In this document: positions 5,920-11,640 of the stretch, in pieces
How positions within the stretch are numbered: the stretch's first letter is position 1
How the letters are laid out: each line of letters begins with the position of its first letter
Origin: a virus
Strand: one strand, 5' to 3'
DNA: 27,323 bases
Virus record (IMG/VR): IMGVR_UViG_3300021963_000537
Location: 1-27,323 of that record
Notes under the pieces: model-generated
Databases searched by the model: none
The model's input: only the letters and a program-made list of their open reading frames with translations
Told to the model about the DNA's origin: nothing
Translations under genes and position numbers: made by a program

Positions 5920-6359
5920 GCTTTGGCTCCTCTCGCAATAATCTCGCCAACTGACAACACGCCTCGCGCTTTAGTAAGAGTCTGCTCTTCTCTTATCTTC
6001 TCTTCTCTTCTCTTCTCTAGTGCGTGACCGAACCGTGACATAGGCTCTTTTTGAGCGCGAGCGCGTTGCTGTCGCTGAGCCGACGTCGGGTCGACTTGCC
6101 ATCGAGACCAGTTCGAGACGGTCACGAGACCGCTCTGAGACACCTCTAGCAAGCCCTCGGCAATCAGTCGAGGCACTGCCCTTCCGAGGCGTGGCCCGAT
6201 GACCGTTGCAAGGTGCGCCCGGTCGCGGAACTCGCCACCTTTCCGCATCTCCTTCGCCACCTCAAGGATGGTGATGAACGCGCGGAACTGCGTGTCGGTC
6301 AAGCTGCTGATGACCGCATCCTTGTGCGCCTGTGCTGACCACTTAATCCAAAGATTCAT
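5916..6359 (-). CDS. winged-helix replication-type protein
   Basis: A 147-aa protein. The N-terminal 100 residues (MNLWIKW..., then LTDTQFRAFITILEVAKE, a glycine turn, HLATVIG and GLLEVSQSGLVTVSNW) have the outline of the winged-helix N-domain of phage replisome organisers and DnaD-like initiators. The C-terminal part is a charged helix EKRREEKIREEQ followed by a short tail, and the usual helicase-loader domain is missing. It is therefore either a minimal initiator or a regulator. The ATG lies just after the endonuclease VII-like gene. The charged helix is encoded by a striking purine repeat, described separately. With no polymerase or helicase nearby, it would recruit host replication proteins. 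Confidence 0.6.
   Translation of the reverse strand: MNLWIKWSAQAHKDAVISSLTDTQFRAFITILEVAKEMRKGGEFRDRAHLATVIGPRLGRAVPRLIAEGLLEVSQSGLVTVSNWSRWQVDPTSAQRQQRARAQKEPMSRFGHALEKRREEKIREEQTLTKARGVLSVGEIIARGAKA
5985..6018. repeat. purine-rich AGAGA short tandem repeat
   Basis: About seven tandem 5-nt units lie here. On the minus strand they read AGAGA, with one AGATA and a final AGAGC variant. The tract lies inside the winged-helix replication gene and encodes the Glu/Lys/Arg-rich helix. On the plus strand it is a pure pyrimidine tract (TCTTC units). Length change by slippage would shift the reading frame, because the unit is 5 nt. Confidence 0.8.
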
Positions 6360-6360
6360 T

Positions 6361-6717
6361 TCAGTCCTCCTCCTGTCCTAGATAAGCCTGAACGACAGAA
6401 TCCAGCCGTCGCAGGTGCTTGTAATACTTAAGACCCTTGTTGCAGAACGCGCATAAGATTCCGCGAACTTTGCCGCTCGTGTGGCTGTGGTCGATGTTTG
6501 CCTGATAAGGCTCCGAGAGCCGAATCTCGCGACCGCAGATTGCACAACCGCCAGATTGCCGACGCAGCATTTCCTCGGCCTCGTACACGGAGATTTTGTA
6601 GTGATTCAACCGACTGCGGAGATTCCTGAGTGCTTTCTCCTCTGGGGTCTCCTTCGCCCGCACTACTTCGTTTCTAGCAGCCTGTGGCGTCCGTAGAAGT
6701 TGTCTTCGGCGTCCCAT
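6361..6717 (-). CDS. endonuclease VII-like HNH nuclease
   Basis: A 118-aa protein with the recombination endonuclease VII pattern: CAIC (residues 58-61), the His-Me finger IDHSHTSGKVRG (75-86) and the second zinc pair with its following segment in CAFCNKGL. The N-terminal 50 residues are basic and helical. The start is ATG in a TGATG overlap with the Rad52-like gene. T4 endonuclease VII cuts Holliday junctions and other branches before packaging. Small relatives in actinophages are often annotated this way, although many are probably simple nickases. A second, longer relative lies on the other side of the Rad52-like gene. Confidence 0.82.
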   Translation of the reverse strand: MGRRRQLLRTPQAARNEVVRAKETPEEKALRNLRSRLNHYKISVYEAEEMLRRQSGGCAICGREIRLSEPYQANIDHSHTSGKVRGILCAFCNKGLKYYKHLRRLDSVVQAYLGQEED

Positions 6718-7439
6718 CAGAACGGCAACTCTTCGAGGCTCTCCTCTGGCACCAACTTCGGTGCTGCAGGAGCCTGCTTCGCCACAAACTCGCGGCTCGG
6801 CTTGTCCTTGCACCAGCCGCCGTCAGGCGTCTTGTGAGACGCAGCCCAGAAGGGGTTGTAGGGCTTGCCGGTCCCCTTGCTCACGCCGCCTGGCTTCAGC
6901 GTCCAGAGTTCACCGTGGCTGCATGTCTCCCCGCCGACGTTCTCGGCAAAGAGCATTGCAGCCTTCGCTGCGAGGATGGCGTCATCCGTTGCTGCTCCAG
7001 ACCCCTCCGTAGAATCAACGGAGAGGGGTGTAGGAGCCACGGAGAGGCGCGGAACCCTCCCAAGTGGTACTGGGACACCCTTCTCTGGTGAATAGAGGCT
7101 CCTGCCCACTCCTAGCTGCGCGGCGCACCTGCGGAGCGCATCACTGGCCGCTGACTTCAGCGGCTCGTCATCCTGTGCCGAGTTCGGGTAGCCGAAGTCC
7201 TGTCGGATGGTTGTCTTCCCACCGATGACCACTGCCAGCGAACCATGCACGACGTTGCGTGCGCCGTCCGCGACCTTCACCTCAAACTGCCAGCACTCAA
7301 TGCCGAGGACGTCATCTAGCCGCTGCGCGACTGCTCGCGCATCTGCGTAAGTGAACGTCATGCCGGCACGCCCTGGGCGATGCTTCAAGTCCTTCTCCTC
7401 GAACGGAGCGAGTAGTGCTGCTGCGATGTCCTTGCTCAC
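6717..7439 (-). CDS. Rad52-like single-strand annealing protein
   Basis: A 240-aa protein matching the Rad52/Rad22 N-terminal annealing core. It starts LLAPFEEKDLKHR, then TFTYADARAVAQRLDDVLG (about 28-46) and the second half GSLAVVIGG...DFGYPNS...SAASDALRRCAAQLG (66-110), the conserved end of the DNA-binding domain. A linker follows, then a small C/H-rich region (C173, H175, C210) around VSKGTGKPYNPF. The last residues EESLEELPF are an acidic tip ending Pro-Phe, like the SSB C-terminus. The GTG start overlaps the upstream stop as GTGA. With the YqaJ-type exonuclease next door it forms a two-component recombinase: exonuclease makes the strand, Rad52-like protein anneals it. Confidence 0.82.
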   Translation of the reverse strand: MSKDIAAALLAPFEEKDLKHRPGRAGMTFTYADARAVAQRLDDVLGIECWQFEVKVADGARNVVHGSLAVVIGGKTTIRQDFGYPNSAQDDEPLKSAASDALRRCAAQLGVGRSLYSPEKGVPVPLGRVPRLSVAPTPLSVDSTEGSGAATDDAILAAKAAMLFAENVGGETCSHGELWTLKPGGVSKGTGKPYNPFWAASHKTPDGGWCKDKPSREFVAKQAPAAPKLVPEESLEELPF

Positions 7440-7864
7440 TTTGTTGCTCCCATCTGCGGCGATGTCGCCGCGCTGAACTCCAACGCCCATGCGATGAAGT
7501 CTCTGTGCTTTTCCACTACGCCGAGCCAGCGGTTGTGATTCCTGCAAAGCGCGCCCCTGACGCACTTCCCGCAAGAGCGCAACTTGACTGGACAGCACTG
7601 GTGATTGTGGTCAATCTCCAGAGGTCCTCCGTGTCCCTCTCCTGGGTAATAGCATCCAGCTGCAAGAATCTCTTGCACGCGCTCGATGCTGATTGAATAC
7701 CGCCTCGCCCTGTCCTCACCGCTGCTAACCCTGCGGCGAGAATAGGCTGCAAGGTATTCCCTCCTGTCGCGTCGCTGCGCGCGATGGATGCCGCATAGGA
7801 CCTGCCCCTCCTTCTCCTTCCTGACAGGTCCACCGCACTCGGTGCAGGTGAGGGCCTTGCTCAT
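7436..7864 (-). CDS. endonuclease VII-like nuclease with extra zinc pairs
   Basis: A 142-aa protein. An N-terminal CTEC and later CGIH form a first zinc site (residues 7-27). A basic arginine-rich helix follows, then the endonuclease VII His-Me finger LEIDHNHQCC (82-91) and the closing RGALCRNHNRWLG (103-115). It starts with ATG in an ATGA overlap with the exonuclease gene. It probably nicks or resolves branched DNA, as known for T4 endonuclease VII, but the small size and missing dimerisation region leave the substrate open. It sits between the exonuclease and the annealing protein. Confidence 0.83.
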   Translation of the reverse strand: MSKALTCTECGGPVRKEKEGQVLCGIHRAQRRDRREYLAAYSRRRVSSGEDRARRYSISIERVQEILAAGCYYPGEGHGGPLEIDHNHQCCPVKLRSCGKCVRGALCRNHNRWLGVVEKHRDFIAWALEFSAATSPQMGATK

Positions 7865-8817
7865 AGTCCCTCCTCTGTTCTAAACCTAAAGACTCGTGCG
7901 CCTGCTTTCTCTTGGGTGAGGCGCTTGACCGCTTCGGCGTAGGTCTCTGGCGCGACTGCGTGCAGAGTCTCTGCAACTTTCTCCCAGTCCGTCTTGACCG
8001 TTGCCTTGTTCTGCTTCCAGGTGGCTGACCACCCTTGACCAACGATGCCGACCTTCTCGCCGATGGACTCCTTGAGACCAATGGCGAGGTTCTGAAGTTC
8101 TTGGTCAAGCAACCGCGACTCGTACTGCTTCTCAGCGTAGAGCGCCGCGAGCCGGTCCAGCGAGGTGTCAGCCTGCGCGTACTCTTCGCTGGTCTGCGGC
8201 ACGACCTGCGCCAGCGCGTCGCTGTCCTCGCCCTGCAAGGTTGGCGGCGTCTGGGTTGCAAGTGCGTTGCGGAACTCCACTGCCTTCGCGTAGAGCTGCG
8301 TCTGATAGTTCACGTCAGCCTCAACCCGCTCGATGCGGAAGATGAGACCACCGAGCAGGACCGCGATGTCGCACCACGGTGCGCCAGTCACGAACATCTG
8401 CCACTGCACCTGCGCGACCACCTCTGGCGGCACAGGGTGCAGACTCCAGCGCGGTGAGGTACTGGTCTTGATTTCCACCAAGCCGTCCTCGCCAACGATG
8501 GTGCGGTCGAGTGACGCCATCGCCCACGGCATCTCCTTGAGCCGGACAATGCCGTTGCTGCGACGCAGCTCGCGGCCAGTCTCCATCTCGTAGAACTCAG
8601 CCACTGCGTTCTCCAGCAGGATTCCGCGAACGGCGGCTGGACCTACTGGGTCTGGCGTGTACTTCCCCAACTTCTCAGCCCAGAGTTGGTACGGCGTCTT
8701 GTATGGATTCAGCCCCGCGATGACCGAGACGTCGGTCGCCGTGATGCCGTCAGCCCGAAGTGCGAACCACTCAGGACTGCGCTGCTCTGCCTTGACGAAC
8801 TCGTACTGCTTGCTCAC
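7861..8817 (-). CDS. YqaJ-type viral recombinase exonuclease
   Basis: A 318-aa alkaline-exonuclease-like protein of the lambda-exonuclease/YqaJ PD-(D/E)XK family. The N-terminal SPEWFALRADGITATD and AGLNPY (residues 14-38) are the family hallmark. RGILLENAVAEFYE (64-77) carries the helix-1 glutamate, and D104 with E115-x-K117 (VEIKTS) gives the metal site. QVQWQMFVTG follows, and a long helical C-terminus ends the protein. It would degrade one strand of double-stranded DNA to feed the Rad52-like annealing protein. The start is GTG in a GTGA overlap with the FmdB-like gene; GGAGGG precedes it, and the frame extends 32 codons further without support. Confidence 0.88.
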   Translation of the reverse strand: MSKQYEFVKAEQRSPEWFALRADGITATDVSVIAGLNPYKTPYQLWAEKLGKYTPDPVGPAAVRGILLENAVAEFYEMETGRELRRSNGIVRLKEMPWAMASLDRTIVGEDGLVEIKTSTSPRWSLHPVPPEVVAQVQWQMFVTGAPWCDIAVLLGGLIFRIERVEADVNYQTQLYAKAVEFRNALATQTPPTLQGEDSDALAQVVPQTSEEYAQADTSLDRLAALYAEKQYESRLLDQELQNLAIGLKESIGEKVGIVGQGWSATWKQNKATVKTDWEKVAETLHAVAPETYAEAVKRLTQEKAGARVFRFRTEEGL

Positions 8818-9005
8818 TTGCCCTCCTTCTTTGCTCTGTCCTTCTTGGCGAAGCCTTCGCCCTTGTAAACCACCGCCGCCGGCGTGTAGACCATCCGCAT
8901 CCAGCGGCCGCACTTCTCGCAGCGCGGGTTGTAGACGTTCTGAATCGAGTGCGTGTGTTCTTCTCGGTGTCCGCAGTCTCCGCAGCGGTACTCGTAGACA
9001 GGCAT
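8814..9005 (-). CDS. FmdB-like zinc-ribbon protein
   Basis: A 63-aa protein. MPVYEYRCGDCGH is the typical opening of FmdB-type single zinc ribbons; the second pair is CEKCG (residues 29-33), followed by MRMVYTPAAVVYKGEGF. The C-terminus is lysine-rich. The ATG at 9005 overlaps the previous stop as TGATG and gives the expected family N-terminus; a start four codons earlier is less likely. Proteins of this kind bind zinc and are often called regulators, but their biochemical role is not settled. Confidence 0.78.
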   Translation of the reverse strand: MPVYEYRCGDCGHREEHTHSIQNVYNPRCEKCGRWMRMVYTPAAVVYKGEGFAKKDRAKKEGK

Positions 9006-9166
9006 CAGCCGAGCCACGCCAGCAGGAACACTAGGAACGCAAAGCCCCAGAGTCCGACTGCAATGTCCATCCAGCCTTGTGCGCGCCGCTGCTCTTCAGC
9101 AATGCGGTCGCTCTTGATTGCGATGCGCGTGTACGTCTTCGGTGAGTTGCTGTAGTCGAGTTTCAT
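9005..9166 (-). CDS. 53-aa single-pass membrane protein
   Basis: A 53-aa ORF with an N-terminal charged part (MKLDYSNSPKTYTR, then SDRIAEEQRRAQ) and one C-terminal membrane helix (IAVGLWGFAFLVFLLAWL). The ATG start overlaps the preceding small ORF as ATGA, and its TGA overlaps the start of the FmdB-like gene as TGATG. These exact junctions support it as a true gene. The predicted topology is cytoplasmic N-terminus with a membrane anchor. Function is unknown. Confidence 0.6.
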   Translation of the reverse strand: MKLDYSNSPKTYTRIAIKSDRIAEEQRRAQGWMDIAVGLWGFAFLVFLLAWLG

Positions 9167-9249
9167 GACATGCTCCCCAGTGCCAGCATCAGCACCATGC
9201 CTGCGATGAACGTTGCGACTGCGAGTGAGTCCAGAATCATTGCCTTCAC
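9163..9249 (-). CDS. 28-aa membrane peptide
   Basis: A very short ORF of 28 residues, almost entirely one hydrophobic helix (ILDSLAVATFIAGMVLMLAL). The GTG start overlaps the upstream stop as GTGA, and its TGA overlaps the next ATG as ATGA, so it fits the coupled gene chain without a gap. No function can be assigned. It is one of three tiny membrane proteins on the early side of the genome. Confidence 0.5.
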   Translation of the reverse strand: MKAMILDSLAVATFIAGMVLMLALGSMS

Positions 9250-9458
9250 TTTGCTTCCTCCTTCACTTGGTATGACGCCGCAATCTCAGCCCACGTTGCA
9301 ATCACTGGCAACTGCGATGGGCGCGGCTCTTTCTTCGGACGAACGCCCAACTCAAAGATGAGCGATGGGAGTTCGGTCGAGTTAGGGTCGCCCACCACGA
9401 AGGTGGCGTGACCCTTGCGCTCGCTGCGATTGACCCAGCCGTGCGTCTGGCTCATCAG
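9246..9458 (-). CDS. hypothetical protein
   Basis: A 70-aa protein, unrecognised. The N-terminus is polar (MSQTHGWVNRSERKGHATFV), the middle carries beta-type segments (LPSLIFELGVRPKKEP) and the C-terminus a helix (IATWAEIAASYQVKEE). The ATG at 9458 overlaps the previous stop as ATGA; the longer open frame upstream would duplicate the zinc-ribbon gene in another frame. No catalytic motif, cysteine pair or membrane segment is present. Confidence 0.55.
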   Translation of the reverse strand: MMSQTHGWVNRSERKGHATFVVGDPNSTELPSLIFELGVRPKKEPRPSQLPVIATWAEIAASYQVKEEAK

Positions 9459-9649
9459 CGCATCTCCACTGCGAGGATGTCGAGGGCTGGTACGCCAGCG
9501 ACACCGGTGGAGGTGTAGTCGTGCGCGAAGCACTTCTCGCAATAGAACGAGAAGCACTCTTGGTGGCACGAGCGCATCGCGGTGACCTTCTCTCGGTTTC
9601 CGCACTTGGAGCATGAGACCTGTAGCTTCTTGAGTTCTGCCTTTGTCAT
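9455..9649 (-). CDS. small zinc-ribbon protein, first gene after promoter
   Basis: A 64-aa protein with a C-x2-C pair (CSKC, about residues 13-16), a CHQEC segment, and CEKC (about 37-40), enough for one or two zinc sites. It has no membrane part. The ATG follows GAGGAGGAAACG, one of the strongest ribosome sites in the window. It is the first gene after the best promoter, so it is probably made early and abundantly. A role as a nucleic-acid-binding or host-interacting protein is an inference. Confidence 0.65.
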   Translation of the reverse strand: MTKAELKKLQVSCSKCGNREKVTAMRSCHQECFSFYCEKCFAHDYTSTGVAGVPALDILAVEMR

Positions 9650-9703
9650 CGTTTCCTCCTCTTATCGGCCCTGCCGTCTGGCTGGGTTCCTCCCGATGTC
9701 ACG

Positions 9704-9733
9704 ATGGTAAGGCGTGACGTCACGGCTTGTCAA
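9704..9733 (-). promoter_or_regulatory. sigma70-type promoter
   Basis: On the minus strand, TTGACA (9733-9728, perfect -35) is followed by an 18-nt spacer and TACCAT (9709-9704, TAnnnT-type -10). Transcription would start near 9697 and give a leader of about 48 nt before the zinc-ribbon ATG at 9649. It is in the largest gap on the early side and directly after a strong stem-loop, which supports a transcription-unit boundary. Confidence 0.68.
9713..9724. promoter_or_regulatory. 12-bp palindrome in promoter spacer (possible operator)
   Basis: CGTGACGTCACG is a perfect 12-bp palindrome lying entirely between the -35 and -10 hexamers. A protein bound there would block RNA polymerase. A half-site GTCACG (plus strand, 9698-9703) lies at the predicted transcription start. 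The binding protein is unknown; the HTH-like proteins encoded at 11029-11238 and 2671-3306 are candidates by position only. Confidence 0.5.
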
Positions 9734-9755
9734 GCGGCTATTTTGGGAGGGTAGT

Positions 9756-9785
9756 CCCCCTGGCTGGAGGAGGTCAGCCAGGGGG
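9756..9785 (-). terminator. 11-bp GC-rich stem-loop (probable terminator)
   Basis: CCCCCTGGCTG and CAGCCAGGGGG form an 11-bp perfect stem with an 8-nt loop. It begins inside the last codons of the small zinc-finger gene and ends just upstream of the promoter. There is no T-run after it on the minus strand, so it may need a factor, or it may work as a 3'-end stabiliser. Its place between the end of one gene group and the start of the next supports a terminator role. Confidence 0.55.
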
Positions 9786-10007
9786 GTCGCTGGCAGGGCC
9801 AGCGTAGTCATCGTCCTCGTCCTCCAGCAGCTCCAGCACGACCTCGATGCAGAAGCCGCAGATAGCATAGGACAGGACCGCTGAATAATCGGCTGTCAGG
9901 GAGACCTCCTGCTCGGCAAACTTCCAGACCCGACGCCGCTCCCCGCAAGGGGTGCAGGTGCCGTATTTGTCTGGCGTTGGAGCAGGAGGCCCCGACAGGA
10001 ACGGCAC
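9774..10007 (-). CDS. small zinc-finger acidic protein
   Basis: A 77-aa protein. CTPC (residues about 18-21) and CGFC (about 50-53) form a C-x2-C...C-x2-C zinc site around a helix. The C-terminus is very acidic (LEDEDDD), followed by a Pro/Gly tail. The GTG start overlaps the metallophosphoesterase stop as TAGTG. Its stop codon lies inside the strong stem-loop. A charged tail with a zinc ribbon suggests protein or nucleic-acid contact, but the function is unknown. Confidence 0.55.
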   Translation of the reverse strand: MPFLSGPPAPTPDKYGTCTPCGERRRVWKFAEQEVSLTADYSAVLSYAICGFCIEVVLELLEDEDDDYAGPASDPPG

Positions 10008-11032
10008 TAGCGGAGCCTGACGAGGTACTCCGCTGAGACTTCGCCTTGAGCATCAAAGAACTGAAGCCACTGCCCTGGCTCGCCGGACGCGCCGACGACC
10101 TCCTGAGCGAAGCGGTTGCTCGACTCAAGCGATGGACTGCACCACGTCGTGATTTTCCCGTCAGCCAAGACGAGGCGCGCTGGCTGGTGCCAGTGTCCAA
10201 ACCAGAGATAGTCAAACGGCGCGACGCTCAAGCGCCAGCCGCTCGCCTTCTTTGCCACGCCGTACCACGGCATGCCAAGCCCACCTCGGAACTGGTCGCC
10301 GTGGACAATCATGCCGACCTTGCCGCCTGGCAGTTGAAGCGTGTCGTACCAGTGCCGACCACCGAGGGTCATGCTCTCCTTCCACTGCACGCGCTTCTCG
10401 CTCGCCACGAGCTGCCGCGCGATGTTGTAGAGAATCGCGTCGCTGTTGCTCTCTGGAGAGTGGTCTGAGAAGCGTCCGAGTCTGCCGTGGTTGCCGATGG
10501 CGCCGTACACCTCGACCTGCGGGAAGAGTGCGGCCATCGCTCGCACGAATTGCGCGAGCATCTCCGCTCCCTTGAAGATTTGGACGTACAGACCGCCAGC
10601 CTCAACCTCGTAGGCTTGCCCAGGGAAGATGTTGCCGTCTGACTCCACGAGGTCGCCAGTGAGCAGAATCTTCACCGTGTCCACAGGGTGGTCCAGCCGC
10701 TGAATTTCCACAACCCGCTTGACCTTCTGGGCCAGCAACTCGATGCGCTTCTGCGCCACGTCAATGTCGTAGTCAGCGCTCTTCTTGCCCAACTGCCAGT
10801 CGCTCAGTTGCACCACTGCAACCTCGCGCTTGCCCTTGCGCTTGTCCGGCTTCGGTGCTGGCACGGCTGGAATCTTCATCCCGACCGCCGCATCCTTCGC
10901 AGCCCGATAGACCGCCTCGACCAGTTCCTGCGTCTGTCGGTCCTTCTTGGCGAGTGTTCGCAGCGCCCGATTGTGCGCCGCCTTGAGTTCGGTCAGTTCG
11001 TCCTGCTCGTTGAACTCCTTGAAGTCGTTCAT
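10007..11032 (-). CDS. calcineurin-like metallophosphoesterase
   Basis: A 341-aa phosphoesterase. The first 45 residues look like a coiled coil. The metal-binding motifs then occur in family order: LSDWQLG (motif I, D78), GDLVES (126-131), GNHGR (180-184), HGD (244-246) and GHWH (279-282). The usual D-x-H of motif I is D-W-Q here, so one metal ligand differs. Phage relatives resemble SbcD/Mre11-type nucleases or DNA phosphatases. The ATG at 11032 is preceded by AGGAGG and overlaps the upstream stop as ATGA; a longer frame begins seven codons earlier. A DNA end-processing role fits the recombination genes downstream, but is inferred. Confidence 0.78.
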   Translation of the reverse strand: MNDFKEFNEQDELTELKAAHNRALRTLAKKDRQTQELVEAVYRAAKDAAVGMKIPAVPAPKPDKRKGKREVAVVQLSDWQLGKKSADYDIDVAQKRIELLAQKVKRVVEIQRLDHPVDTVKILLTGDLVESDGNIFPGQAYEVEAGGLYVQIFKGAEMLAQFVRAMAALFPQVEVYGAIGNHGRLGRFSDHSPESNSDAILYNIARQLVASEKRVQWKESMTLGGRHWYDTLQLPGGKVGMIVHGDQFRGGLGMPWYGVAKKASGWRLSVAPFDYLWFGHWHQPARLVLADGKITTWCSPSLESSNRFAQEVVGASGEPGQWLQFFDAQGEVSAEYLVRLR

Positions 11033-11238
11033 GATTCCCTCCTGCAATAGCACTCGCCTCTGCGGTGCCGCTTCACGGTCTCAATGCCTACATCAACCTG
11101 CTTCTTGTCGAGCCATCGCCAGATTGACGAGGTTGCGACCTCAGGCGCCTTCAGAGCAGCACGAAGTTGCTCTAGGTCCTCCGCTGGTAGCGGAGGCGCG
11201 AACATCGCGCAGCGCGGACCCCTTCTGACTTTCTCCAT
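11029..11238 (-). CDS. small HTH-like DNA-binding protein
   Basis: A 69-aa protein. The segment LRAALKAPEVATSSIWRWLDKKQVDVGIETVKRH reads as a helix-turn-helix, followed by the Cys/Arg tail HRRGECYCRRES. Similar short HTH proteins ending in HRRGxCxC occur in actinophages, to my recollection. The ATG follows GGGGGAGGATT in the only gap of this region, so it opens the early gene group. A regulatory role is an inference from fold and position. Confidence 0.6.
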   Translation of the reverse strand: MEKVRRGPRCAMFAPPLPAEDLEQLRAALKAPEVATSSIWRWLDKKQVDVGIETVKRHRRGECYCRRES

Positions 11239-11307
11239 AATCCTCCCCCTAAGTGGCGCAGCTGCACACCACGCAGCCAGAGTGAAGTTGTCTCAGTCTC
11301 TTGTCAA
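11239..11307 (-). promoter_or_regulatory. possible weak promoter region
   Basis: The 65-nt gap between the holin gene and the HTH gene starts with TTGACA (11307-11302), which overlaps the holin stop codon. It shares the 10-mer GCTTGACAAG with the promoter at 9733. At 16-18 nt spacing no good -10 appears (CACTCT is the nearest), so any activity would be weak or need an activator. A strong ribosome site lies at the end of the gap. Confidence 0.35.
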
Positions 11308-11633
11308 GCCCCTAATTTGGCGCGATAGACGGCGGCTTCTACGGCGTTGCCGATGGCCTCTTCGTCTAGTTTGATGCCACGCTTGGCGCACTCGCTTCGG
11401 ACGAGCGCCAGCGCAGCCTGCTTCTTCTCTTCGCCAGCCTTGCTCGCTAGGGTCTGGTTGATGCTCGCCACGGTTGCGGCGGCAATCTTCTCCAGCATGG
11501 CGTATTGCTCGCGGCTCACGTTCGCCTGAATCAACTTGATGACCTCGTTGGCGAGGTAGCCGAGCGCGCCGATGACGACCGGCACGAGTCCGACGATGAG
11601 TGCGTTCAGAAGGTCGTTGATGATTGGGTCCAT
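11304..11633 (-). CDS. LLH-type holin
   Basis: A 109-aa protein with one N-terminal membrane segment (LLNALIVGLVPVVIGALGYLA, about residues 8-28). A long amphipathic helical region follows (VIKLIQANVSREQYAMLEKI, then repeated Ala/Lys) with a basic C-terminus. This is the layout of the LLH family of phage holins from Gram-positive hosts. It would form membrane lesions that let the endolysin reach the wall. The ATG follows TAGGAGCAAG, whose first bases are the stop of the peptidase gene. Its place directly after the C39-like peptidase and XhlA-like genes supports the call. Confidence 0.75.
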   Translation of the reverse strand: MDPIINDLLNALIVGLVPVVIGALGYLANEVIKLIQANVSREQYAMLEKIAAATVASINQTLASKAGEEKKQAALALVRSECAKRGIKLDEEAIGNAVEAAVYRAKLGA

Positions 11634-11640
11634 CTTGCTC

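Noticed and set aside
6023-6126. CGTGAC/GTCACG as a phage-wide regulator site
   Set aside because: The hexamer occurs at many places inside genes (for example near 1606, 1762, 2205 and 8387), about as often as expected by chance. Only the full palindrome at 9713-9724 stands out.
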